From: Acholeplasmataceae bacterium
Lineage (GTDB): Bacteria; Bacillota_I; Bacilli_A; Acholeplasmatales; Acholeplasmataceae
DNA: 23,872 nt
Reading direction: 5' to 3'
Assembly: GCA_030656435.1 (NCBI GenBank)
Contig: JAUSOA010000194.1
Coordinates: forward strand, 1-23,872
The position numbers and the translations under genes are program-made. The notes beneath the pieces are model-generated. The model was not told where the DNA came from, made no database searches, and saw only the letters and a list, made by a program, of their open reading frames with translations. Below are positions 13,633-20,713 of the stretch, in pieces. The number at the start of each line of letters is the position of its first letter. Position 1 is the stretch's first letter.

Positions 13633-15375
13633 ATGAAAAGAATCGTAGCATTATTCATCGTGTTATTTGCTGCATTCGGATTGGCTGCGTGTGCAGAAGA
13701 AGTCGTCACAGTTGATAGACTTGTTGTTACACCTCCAACGAAAGTAGAATATGTTGTAGGCGACCAATTCGCTGCAGCAGGCATGGTTGTTAAGGTTATC
13801 TTCAGTGATGGTACTGACCGCACATTAACTGCGACAGAATATACAGTGTCAGGATTCAGCTCAACTGCAGCTGGATTAAAGACAGTAACCATTACTTATG
13901 AAGGTGAAACTGCAACATTTGGAATCGCTGTGTTTGACCCAGAGGCTGCTGAAGTCGCATTAAGCTTGAATGTCGTATCAGTGCCAACCAAACAAATCTA
14001 TAACCGTCAAGAGCAATTTAATCCTGCTGGTTTAGTTGTTGAAGTTGTATATAACACTGGTAGAAAAGCTATTTTAACTTCTGCTCAATACACTTTAAGT
14101 GGATTTGTAGCTGGTGTTGTTGGTAGATATGATGTTAAAGTTACTTTTGGTGCTGTCAGTGCAACATTCTACTCAGAAGTTCGCGCGGTCACTGTTCAAG
14201 GTGTCACTGCAACAACAATTACTGTGGGTAATACAGCTGTTTTAGCTGGTCCATTATCCTTTGTTGGTCTTCCATTTAGAAATGGTATGATGGCTGCATT
14301 TGAAGTCGTCAATGAAGCTGGTGGAATCAATGGTCGTACAATTGAGTATATCAATAGAGACGACAGCTTTGATGGTTCAATTGGTTTAACAAATACTAGA
14401 CGTTTAATCAATGAAGACAAAGTCTTTGCTCTTGTTGGTCACTTTGGAACTCCAACCGTATCGAATACACTTGCTGTGATTCGTGAAGCTGGTATCCCAA
14501 TGGTTTATGCTGCAACTGGTGTAAACGTTCTTTATCGCGAAAGAGCACCACTAGATCCTGTTATGCCAGTTCAACCAATTTACTTAACAGATGGTAGAAT
14601 TATGACTGCACGTGCAATTAAGGAAGCAGTTTATGGTGCAAACCAAAATGCTGCACTACCTGCAAATGCTAAGATTGGTGTATTATACACTTTAACTGAC
14701 GATGGCGTATCGATTAGAGACGGTATCGAAATTGAAGCAAGAACACTTGGCGTTAATGCAAACTTTATTTATAACTCATTTGCTGCTGCTGATACTCCTG
14801 CATTAAATACGGCAATTGAAAACTTCCGTACTCAAGGTGTTTCTGCAATCATCGTTGCATCAAACCAAGCTCCTTTCAAGGCTGCAGTTGGTGTTATGCA
14901 AACTTTAGGTATTACAACTCCAGTATTTACATCTTATGTGAATGCTGATCCTACAGCTGTTGATGCTGCTACAAGCTATGGTTTCCCAATTTATACAAAC
15001 GCATGGGTTGATGTATTCTCTACAACTGGTCAAGTTGATGCTGCTGCATTCGTAGCTGCAATCAATGGCGCATCATTCTTATCAGAATCCGATAAGACTG
15101 CTATGGCTACAAACGCGTTTGCAACTGCTGGTTACATCGCTGCTATTACATTTATTCAAGGTCTAGAACGTGTTGGAACTGATGAATTGACTTGGGAATC
15201 ATTTATCAAGGCTATGGAAGAAGCTCCAATCGACATTCCAATGGGTGGTACTGTTGATTTCGGTGGCGGCAAGCGTCATGGTATCAATGCAATGTCACTT
15301 CTTAAGTACAATATTACAACTAAGACATTCGATAAGGTTAGAGAAATTCAAACCATCGATCAAATTAGAGGCTAA
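13633..15375 (+). CDS. Substrate-binding lipoprotein: two Ig-like domains fused to a LivJ-type receptor
   Basis: The 580 residues begin with a lipoprotein signal (basic MKR, hydrophobic stretch, lipobox LAAC with Cys20). Two tandem beta-rich modules follow, about residues 27-102 and 103-188. Each has the bacterial Ig-like group-3 pattern: a 'P.K..Y..G..F...GMVV.V.FSDG..R.LT...YT.SGF....G...V.ITY.G' run. The Leu/Ile/Val-type periplasmic binding fold (Peripla_BP_6) starts near residue 190 ('TVQGVTATTITVGNTAVLAGPLS') with 'MMAAFEVVNEAGGINGRTIEYINRDD' and 'LVGHFGTPTVSNTLAVIREAGIPMVYAATG'. It is the receptor of the LivHMGF importer, tethered to the outer face of the membrane. The Ig modules act as a stalk or bind extracellular polymer or surface structures (inference). 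The start ATG follows AGAGGAG at 9 bp. No other receptor gene is in the operon. Confidence 0.88.
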   Translation: MKRIVALFIVLFAAFGLAACAEEVVTVDRLVVTPPTKVEYVVGDQFAAAGMVVKVIFSDGTDRTLTATEYTVSGFSSTAAGLKTVTITYEGETATFGIAVFDPEAAEVALSLNVVSVPTKQIYNRQEQFNPAGLVVEVVYNTGRKAILTSAQYTLSGFVAGVVGRYDVKVTFGAVSATFYSEVRAVTVQGVTATTITVGNTAVLAGPLSFVGLPFRNGMMAAFEVVNEAGGINGRTIEYINRDDSFDGSIGLTNTRRLINEDKVFALVGHFGTPTVSNTLAVIREAGIPMVYAATGVNVLYRERAPLDPVMPVQPIYLTDGRIMTARAIKEAVYGANQNAALPANAKIGVLYTLTDDGVSIRDGIEIEARTLGVNANFIYNSFAAADTPALNTAIENFRTQGVSAIIVASNQAPFKAAVGVMQTLGITTPVFTSYVNADPTAVDAATSYGFPIYTNAWVDVFSTTGQVDAAAFVAAINGASFLSESDKTAMATNAFATAGYIAAITFIQGLERVGTDELTWESFIKAMEEAPIDIPMGGTVDFGGGKRHGINAMSLLKYNITTKTFDKVREIQTIDQIRG

Positions 15376-15404
15376 TTAAAAAGTTAATAAAAACATGTTA
15401 AAAT

Positions 15405-15432
15405 GATGGGGAGGGGAAACTCTCCCCTCATC
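15405..15432 (+). terminator. GC-rich intercistronic hairpin after the receptor gene (weak or partial terminator)
   Basis: GGGGAG (15408-15413) pairs with CTCCCC (15422-15427), and flanking GATG/CATC can extend the stem. No strong T-run follows, so it more likely stabilises the upstream mRNA or only partly terminates, a usual arrangement downstream of a highly expressed solute-binding protein. Confidence 0.4.
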
Positions 15433-15461
15433 TTAATGTTTGATGAAGAAAGAGGTCACAT

Positions 15462-16769
15462 ATGAAAACTCCAAAGAAAATTACTGTTTCTGATGCTATC
15501 GGTTTAGTCAAGGATAATGACACCATTGTTTTTGGTATGGCTGCTGCTGAACCTAAAGAATTTATTCAGGCATTGCACCTCATCGCAGGTCAAGTTAAAG
15601 GTGTACGGGTAACGAATTGTTTACCAATTGAAAATGGCGAATTTTTTATCAATCCAAAGTATAAATCTTCATTTTCAATTGATTCCTGGTTTTATGGTGC
15701 ATCCCTAAGAAAGGCACATGAAAACGGAAATATTAGCTTTATCCCCAATCATTTACACCTCGCAGGTCGTAAACGTTTTGAGCATGCAAGACCAAACATT
15801 TTTATTGGTACTGCAACCCCACCTGATCAGCATGGATTTTTATCACTTTCTTTGTCTAACGTCTATGAGAAGGAAGCGATTGAACTCGCTGATATCGTGA
15901 TTTTAGAGGTGAGTCCACATTTCCCAAGAACTCTTGGAGACCTTGAGGTTCACATGAGTCACATTGACTATATCATTGATGTAGATTACTATCCACCTGT
16001 TTTAGCAGATGTTGAACCAAACGAAAAGGATATCGCAATCGGAAACTTTATTGCAGAAAAGATTAAGAATGGTTCAACTCTTCAATTGGGCATTGGAGGT
16101 ATTCCAAATGCAGTTGCTCATGCACTGCTTCATAAAAAGGATTTAGGCATTCATACCGAGATGTTTACAACCGGCTTGATGAAGCTTGTCAAGGCTGGTG
16201 CTGCAAACGGTTCAAAGAAAAAGACACACAAGGGTAAGCATGTTTGTTGCTTCGCGCTTGGAACTCAAGAGCTTTATGATTTTATTGATAACAACCCCAG
16301 TGTCCAAATTTTAAATGGACACTACGTTAATGATCCTGCAATCATTGGATTAAATGACAATCAGGTTTCTATCAATACTACAATTGAAATTGATTTGACT
16401 GGACAATGTGCATCTGAATCGATTGGACATAAACAATTTTCTGGTACTGGTGGTCAAACTGATACTGCAGTTGGAGCGCAAAACTCTAAGGGTGGTATGA
16501 GCTTCATTACTTTATATTCAACAACAACTGTTAAAAACCCTGTCACTGGTGAGCGTGAAGAAATCTCAAAGATTGTACCATTTTTAAAGCCAGGTGCAGC
16601 TGTTACCTTATCCAGAGCTGATGTCGATTATGTCGTTACAGAATATGGTTTGGTAAGCCTAAGAGGAACAACTGTTGCTGAGCGTGTGCATTTATTAATT
16701 AGCATTGCGCATCCAAAATTTAGAGATGAATTAATTCAGGATGCCATCAAGTTAGGATACGTGATTTAA
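15462..16769 (+). CDS. Acetyl-CoA hydrolase/transferase family CoA-transferase (4-hydroxybutyrate CoA-transferase-like)
   Basis: A 435-residue CoA-transferase of the Cat1/AbfT class. Visible motifs: 'IFIGTATPPDQHGFLSLS' (N-terminal domain), 'LQLGIGGIPNAVAHAL', Glu233 in 'GIHTEMFTTGLM', which I align with the catalytic glutamate of this family, 'TTIEIDLTGQCASESIG' and the glycine loop 'GTGGQTD' with 'SKGGMSFI'. The length equals that of 4-hydroxybutyrate and butyryl-CoA:acetate CoA-transferases. The enzyme moves CoA between acetyl- or acyl-CoA and a carboxylic acid, so here it would activate the imported or released hydroxy acid. It lies after the importer genes, 86 bp beyond the receptor, with a hairpin in that gap; AGAGGT precedes the ATG. 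The first hydrolase gene starts 1 bp after its stop. Confidence 0.88.
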   Translation: MKTPKKITVSDAIGLVKDNDTIVFGMAAAEPKEFIQALHLIAGQVKGVRVTNCLPIENGEFFINPKYKSSFSIDSWFYGASLRKAHENGNISFIPNHLHLAGRKRFEHARPNIFIGTATPPDQHGFLSLSLSNVYEKEAIELADIVILEVSPHFPRTLGDLEVHMSHIDYIIDVDYYPPVLADVEPNEKDIAIGNFIAEKIKNGSTLQLGIGGIPNAVAHALLHKKDLGIHTEMFTTGLMKLVKAGAANGSKKKTHKGKHVCCFALGTQELYDFIDNNPSVQILNGHYVNDPAIIGLNDNQVSINTTIEIDLTGQCASESIGHKQFSGTGGQTDTAVGAQNSKGGMSFITLYSTTTVKNPVTGEREEISKIVPFLKPGAAVTLSRADVDYVVTEYGLVSLRGTTVAERVHLLISIAHPKFRDELIQDAIKLGYVI

Positions 16770-16770
16770 C

Positions 16771-17592
16771 ATGCCAAATCTCAATTTTAAAGGAAGAAAT
16801 ATCTTTTATGATGTCCAAGGTGTAGGAAAACCAATCTTGATTCTAAACGGCATTATGATGTCGACAAAAAGCTGGGAGCCTTTCGTTAAAAGCTTGACTC
16901 ATGTCAATCAATTGATTCGTCTAGATTTCATCGATCAAGGACAATCAGATAAATTAGAAAATTCAGAATACACTCAATCCATTCAAGTTGATATTATCGA
17001 AAGCTTGTTAAGAGAATTAAAATTATCGAAGGTATCGATTGTAGGGATTTCATATGGTGGTGAGGTGGCTATTTTATTCTCAGCAAAAAACCCGAATATG
17101 GTAGACCGTTTGGTGCTACTCAATACCACATCACATACTTCTCCATGGCTCGCTGAAATCGGACATAGTTGGAATCGAATTGGAAGAACTAGAGATGGGC
17201 AAACCTATTATCAAGCAACGATTCCTGTCATCTATTCACCAAGCTATTACCAATCGAGATTAGAGTGGATGAAGAATAGAGAAAAGCTACTCGTTCCAAT
17301 ATTTTCAAATCCAGTTTTTTTGGATGCGATGGAAAGATTAACGAACAGTGCAGAGTCCTATGATGCTAGAAATATAATTGAACAAATTACTGCTCCAACA
17401 TTAATCGTTGCAGCAGATGAAGACTATTTAACACCGCTTGCAAATCAAAAGGAACTCCATCAAAAAATTAAGAATTCTGAGCTCGTATTACTACCTGGAG
17501 TTGGTCATGCATCGATGTATGAAAGACCATTATTATTTGTCTCGCTCGTGCTAGGTTTTATCAATACTTTAGAAACAAGTTTTCAAATATAA
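16771..17592 (+). CDS. Alpha/beta hydrolase
   Basis: A 273-residue alpha/beta-hydrolase fold protein. The nucleophile elbow GISYGG has Ser94, the acid is probably Asp218 ('ADEDYLTP'), and His246 is in 'PGVGHASM'. There is no signal peptide, so it acts in the cytoplasm. The oxyanion-loop His-Gly of most family members is Asn-Gly here ('LILNGIMMSTKSW'). Substrate is unknown; thioesterase, esterase or polyester-oligomer hydrolase are all possible, and the operon favours an ester of a short hydroxy acid. The ATG is one base after the CoA-transferase stop, without a strong ribosome binding site, which suggests translational coupling. Confidence 0.82.
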   Translation: MPNLNFKGRNIFYDVQGVGKPILILNGIMMSTKSWEPFVKSLTHVNQLIRLDFIDQGQSDKLENSEYTQSIQVDIIESLLRELKLSKVSIVGISYGGEVAILFSAKNPNMVDRLVLLNTTSHTSPWLAEIGHSWNRIGRTRDGQTYYQATIPVIYSPSYYQSRLEWMKNREKLLVPIFSNPVFLDAMERLTNSAESYDARNIIEQITAPTLIVAADEDYLTPLANQKELHQKIKNSELVLLPGVGHASMYERPLLFVSLVLGFINTLETSFQI

Positions 17593-17608
17593 AACAAAGG
17601 GGAAGCAT

Positions 17609-18496
17609 ATGGAAAAAAGACAAATCGTTATCAAAAACGGTGAAGTGATTCACTACCTTGAACAAGGTCAAGGTGAGAAGACAATTGTTTTAATTCATGG
17701 TAACTTTTCTTCCAGTCAACATTTTACACCACTCTTGGAAAGATTACCAAAAACAATTAAGGTGCTCGCACCAGATTTGAGAGGCTATGGAGATTCAAGT
17801 TATTATCGAAGAATTTCTAGTCTAGCAGACTTCGCTGAAGATGTCTATTTATTCATGCAAGCAAAGGACATTAAACAAGCTTTTATTGTTGGATGGTCAC
17901 TTGGTGGGGGAGTTGCTTTAGAGCTTGCAGCAGCGCATCCTAAAGCAGTAGAAAAGATGATTTTAATTAACTCAACAACTCACCGTGGATATCCGGTATT
18001 TAAAAAGGGTCCAACAGGACAAATTGAGATTGGAAAAGTCTATGAATCTCCAGAAGAAATGGGTAAGGATCCTGTGCAAGTATTACCACTTTTAGAAGCA
18101 CAGAAAAACAAGAATTTCGCAGTGATGAGTTATATCTTTGATCTAACGATTTATACAGTAAAAAAACCTACAGCTGAGCAGAACAAATTATGGATTGATG
18201 AATCCTTGAAGCAAAGAAATTTAATTGACGCTGACTGGGCACTTGCTAATTTAAATATGAGCGACCAGCATAATTTCTATAATGCAGGAACTCAAAACAT
18301 TACAAAGATTAAAGCACCAACATTGCATACTTGGGGAAATAAGGATATCGTTGTTCCAGAATACATGGTTCAAGAAAACTTTAATGCGTTGAAAAAAATA
18401 TCAACACTAAAGGTATATAATGATTGTGGACACTCACCACTCGTGGATGTACCAGATGAACTAACAAAAGATATACTAGATTTCATAGAAGCATAA
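17609..18496 (+). CDS. Alpha/beta hydrolase, similar to intracellular short-chain PHA depolymerases
   Basis: A 295-residue cytoplasmic alpha/beta hydrolase. The oxyanion loop is 'LIHGNFSSSQHF', the nucleophile elbow GWSLGG has Ser97, the acid is Asp246 ('WGNKDIVVPEYM') and the base His275 ('DCGHSPLVD'). The cap region 'INSTTHRGYPVFKKGPTGQIE...EEMGKDPVQVLPLL' and 'LKQRNLIDADWALANLNMSD' recall, from memory, Bacillus hydrolases annotated as intracellular short-chain-length polyhydroxyalkanoate depolymerases. That assignment is moderate and needs a search. It is the last gene of the operon, 16 bp after the first hydrolase and with AAAGGGG 7 bp before its ATG; tandem terminators follow. Together the two hydrolases could release 3-hydroxybutyrate from oligomers for the CoA-transferase. 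Confidence 0.82.
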   Translation: MEKRQIVIKNGEVIHYLEQGQGEKTIVLIHGNFSSSQHFTPLLERLPKTIKVLAPDLRGYGDSSYYRRISSLADFAEDVYLFMQAKDIKQAFIVGWSLGGGVALELAAAHPKAVEKMILINSTTHRGYPVFKKGPTGQIEIGKVYESPEEMGKDPVQVLPLLEAQKNKNFAVMSYIFDLTIYTVKKPTAEQNKLWIDESLKQRNLIDADWALANLNMSDQHNFYNAGTQNITKIKAPTLHTWGNKDIVVPEYMVQENFNALKKISTLKVYNDCGHSPLVDVPDELTKDILDFIEA

Positions 18497-18520
18497 GAGG
18501 GCGATAAGCCCTTTTTCTTT
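18497..18520 (+). terminator. Operon terminator 1
   Basis: AGGGC-GATAA-GCCCT (18498-18512) followed by TTTTCTTTT, directly after the stop codon of the last hydrolase gene. Confidence 0.75.
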
Positions 18521-18545
18521 TGTCTATATTGAATAGAAGTGCTGA

Positions 18546-18573
18546 GTGTATATAAACCTATATACGCTTTTTT
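18546..18573 (+). terminator. Operon terminator 2 (tandem)
   Basis: GTGTATATA-AACC-TATATACGC (18546-18567), 9 bp with one G-U, followed by six T. It backs up terminator 1 and isolates the gene-free region that follows. Confidence 0.65.
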
Positions 18574-18786
18574 CTTTATATATAAAATACCAGGAAAAAA
18601 ATATGTGAAAATGTAAGTTTAGTATACCTAAACTTTGCATTGCAAAAATCAAAAATTATAAAACGAGTAAAAATGGAGGATTTGCAAATTCTTAGAGAGA
18701 AGTGGTTGAACTCTTTTTTTGCAAAAAAGTAAAGAACTAACAATTGAAGTCACGATTTATAACGAGAACTTACAACCTTATTATTA

Positions 18787-18805
18787 ACGCGTACGCGTAC
18801 GTACG
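18787..18805. repeat. 19-bp alternating purine-pyrimidine tract (CGTACG/ACGCGT repeats)
   Basis: ACGCGTACGCGTACGTACG alternates purine and pyrimidine without a break and contains nested palindromes (ACGCGT, CGTACG). Its GC content is far above that of its surroundings. Confidence 0.8.
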
Positions 18806-19288
18806 AGAAAAATCTCTAGTAAGCTTGAAATTCATTCTTATAAATAAGTTCATCGAAAATTGAATAGATCAATAAAAAACCTTTTGATAAACACCGTAGA
18901 GAATTATATAAAAGAAAATAATGAGATATCTTCATAAGCTACACAAAGACTCAAATTCATTTTGATTAGTAAATCATGAATCTAGAGTTTCTAATAAAAT
19001 CATCAAATTCTACTCAATGCTCTTTCCAAAGTAAAAAATGGGTTAAGACAAGTTTGATGGTTTAAAAAAAGTCGAGCATTTGAATGGTGACAAAAAATTT
19101 GATCATGCATCTCTTTTTCAGAGAGTTAGATATTTGATAGGAAAAAAACAGAGACACGATATTAGCAATCGAGAATTGAAAAAGTGAAGAAACCCCAATC
19201 TCAAATTATACACATGGATATGCTTAAAAAGAAGAAGAACCAGTGAGGCAAGACTCAAAAATTGTAGCCTGTCAAAAATAGGCCCGAA

Positions 19289-19360
19289 ACGTTATTTCAG
19301 CGTGTGAAACACACAAATGGACAATTATGCATAGAAGCATCTCTCGGACGCTGAAAACGT
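19289..19360 (+). other. Long-range stem enclosing two small hairpins (RNA-like fold)
   Basis: ACGT-ta-TTTCAGCGT (19289-19303) pairs with ACGCTGAAA-ACGT (19348-19360): 13 bp with a 2-nt bulge. Inside lie GTGTG-AAA-CACAC (19302-19314, partly competing with the outer stem) and ATGC...GCAT (19327-19340). No T-run follows, so it is not a simple terminator. It could be part of a structured RNA or a DNA palindrome. Confidence 0.5.
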
Positions 19361-19506
19361 ACTCTCGATTATTCTTATTATAGTCATTTATATATTATGA
19401 ATATGATTATGGACGTAAGAAGAGATTAAATATGCTCCCAAATGTATTAATATAAAAATCTTTAACATCATTAAATTGAATATACGCCCCTGTTTTATAT
19501 TATATT

Positions 19507-19534
19507 TGTACTTATAATATATATTATGTTAACC
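19507..19534 (+). other. dif: Chromosome dimer resolution site (dif)
   Basis: The 28-bp site has arms TGTACTTATAA (XerC side) and TTATGTTAACC (XerD side) around the 6-bp centre TATATA. From memory, the B. subtilis dif is ACTTCCTAGAA / TATATA / TTATGTAAACT, giving 21/28 identity, with the centre and the first seven bases of the XerD arm all matching; the E. coli XerD arm TTATGTTAAAT matches 9/11. It lies in a gene-free region about 3.1 kb from a xerD gene and close to the point where gene orientation switches, as expected at a replication terminus. Confidence 0.72.
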
Positions 19535-19676
19535 TCTATTGCACAGCGTTATTGTGCGAACAATAAACTTTGTGTGGATATGTGTGGTTTGGCTTTTGCT
19601 TCTAATTTCGGCGTTGGGGTTGTATGTTTTGCCTGAACCATCGAAAATTGACAAATACTAAACTTATCTTTTTCAA

Positions 19677-19705
19677 TTCTCAAAAAATAACTAATATGGT
19701 ACAAT
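19677..19705 (+). promoter_or_regulatory. Candidate asparaginase promoter
   Basis: TTCTCA (19677-19682, 4/6), 17-bp spacer, TACAAT (19700-19705) with an extended TGG in front. The start point would be near 19712, leaving a leader of only about 9 nt that still contains GGTGAT. A TTGACA at 19648-19653 has no matching -10. Confidence 0.45.
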
Positions 19706-19720
19706 ATTCTTGGTGATAAT

Positions 19721-20698
19721 ATGAGGAAAAAAACGATTTTAGTCATTTTTACTGGTGGAACTATATCTATGACTAAACACAAAGAAACCAGTAAAGCAAT
19801 CATCAGTGATAACCACACTGAGCTATTAAATAACATCGCATCAGAGCTTAAAGAGATCGATCTTTTGTTTTATGAGTTCTCTATGAAGCCATCGCCTTCA
19901 ATAACTCCACTCGATATGCTTAACCTAGCAAAGCTTGTTAAGTCATATGTTCTAAACCCGGATATCGATGGAATCGTTATTACACACGGAACTGATACAC
20001 TTGAGGAATCAGCATATTTCCTAGACCTATATTTGGAGACTAAAAAACCAGTAGTATTTACTGGGTCTATGCGCAATTTCTCAGAGCTTGGATTTGATGG
20101 ACTGAGTAATCTTGTATCTTCAATTTACGTTGCAGCGCATCCTGAATCTGCACATATGGGTGTACTGGTAATGATGAATGATGAAATCAACGCAGCCTCT
20201 GAAGTGACTAAAACTCACACTCTTGCTCTGGATACATTCAAGTCCATGGAATTTGGTCCTATCGGAATTGTTGACCAAAACAACGTTTTGTACTATAGAC
20301 AAACACATTACAAGCGATTGACACTTTCACCAGAAAGTATAGTTTCTGATGTTGAAATCGTAAAAGTCTATTCTGGATCAAGTTCACTTATACTAAACTT
20401 ACTCATTGATCATGGTGTAAAAGGGATTGTCCTTGAATCACTAGGTAGAGGGAACGTACCTCCACAAATGGTTGAAGGTATTGCTCGTGCTATAGAAAAT
20501 AATATTCCCATTCTTCTCACATCACGCTGTCCAAAAGGACGCGTCCTTGATAGCTATGGTTATGAAGGTGGAGGACATCACCTAAAACAACTTGGTGTAA
20601 TATTCACTGAAAACCTATCTAGCCAAAAAGCTAGAATTCGTTTGATACTCTCATTGGGCCTAACATCAAAAATCGAAGAACTGAAAAAATACTTTTAG
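19721..20698 (+). CDS. ansA: L-asparaginase (type I/II asparaginase family)
   Basis: A 325-residue asparaginase hydrolysing asparagine to aspartate and ammonia. Catalytic residues are all in place: Thr14 in 'FTGGTISM', Ser60 in 'PSPSITP', Thr91-Asp92 in 'THGTDTLEESAYF', and Lys164 in 'EINAASEVTKTHT'. The C-terminal domain has 'GIVLESLGRGNVPPQM' and 'PILLTSRCPKGRV'. There is no signal peptide, so it is cytoplasmic (AnsA-like). It follows the gene-free dif region; GGTGAT lies just before the ATG. A Pr6Pr-like membrane-protein gene starts 15 bp after it and is probably co-transcribed. Confidence 0.9.
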   Translation: MRKKTILVIFTGGTISMTKHKETSKAIISDNHTELLNNIASELKEIDLLFYEFSMKPSPSITPLDMLNLAKLVKSYVLNPDIDGIVITHGTDTLEESAYFLDLYLETKKPVVFTGSMRNFSELGFDGLSNLVSSIYVAAHPESAHMGVLVMMNDEINAASEVTKTHTLALDTFKSMEFGPIGIVDQNNVLYYRQTHYKRLTLSPESIVSDVEIVKVYSGSSSLILNLLIDHGVKGIVLESLGRGNVPPQMVEGIARAIENNIPILLTSRCPKGRVLDSYGYEGGGHHLKQLGVIFTENLSSQKARIRLILSLGLTSKIEELKKYF

Positions 20699-20713
20699 CA
20701 TTCGAGGTTTAAT

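Larger units (their letters stand above)
18574..19506. other. Gene-free, A-rich region of about 930 bp next to dif
   Basis: I see no credible gene in any frame: short open frames only (for example 19 codons from 18673 and about 40 codons around 18743-18868), all broken by stops and without conserved motifs. It contains an 8-bp hairpin (18615-18635, AAGTTTAG/CTAAACTT), a Z-DNA-type alternating tract (18787-18805) and a 13-bp long-range stem (19289-19360). No tRNA, rRNA, tmRNA, RNase P, SRP or CRISPR pattern is evident. It may be terminus DNA, a decayed element or an unknown RNA. Confidence 0.6.

Noticed and set aside
19082..19260. Possible decayed transposase (short frames such as 'KKFDHASLFQRVRYLIGKKQRHDISNRELKK')
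   Set aside because: The open stretch is about 35 codons, has no continuation in any frame that I can align to a transposase motif (no DDE, no HTH pattern I trust), and no terminal inverted repeats were found.
19379..19405. Second dif-like sequence (TATATA followed by TTATGAATATG)
   Set aside because: Only the centre and TTATG match; the left arm ends CATT instead of an ATAA/GAA-type end, and the right arm diverges after five bases. Such AT-rich matches are expected by chance.
19549..19836. Open frame of 95 codons on the - strand across the asparaginase start
   Set aside because: It overlaps the well-supported asparaginase start and promoter region, has no ribosome binding site or recognisable motif, and its N-terminal half is the antisense of conserved asparaginase codons.
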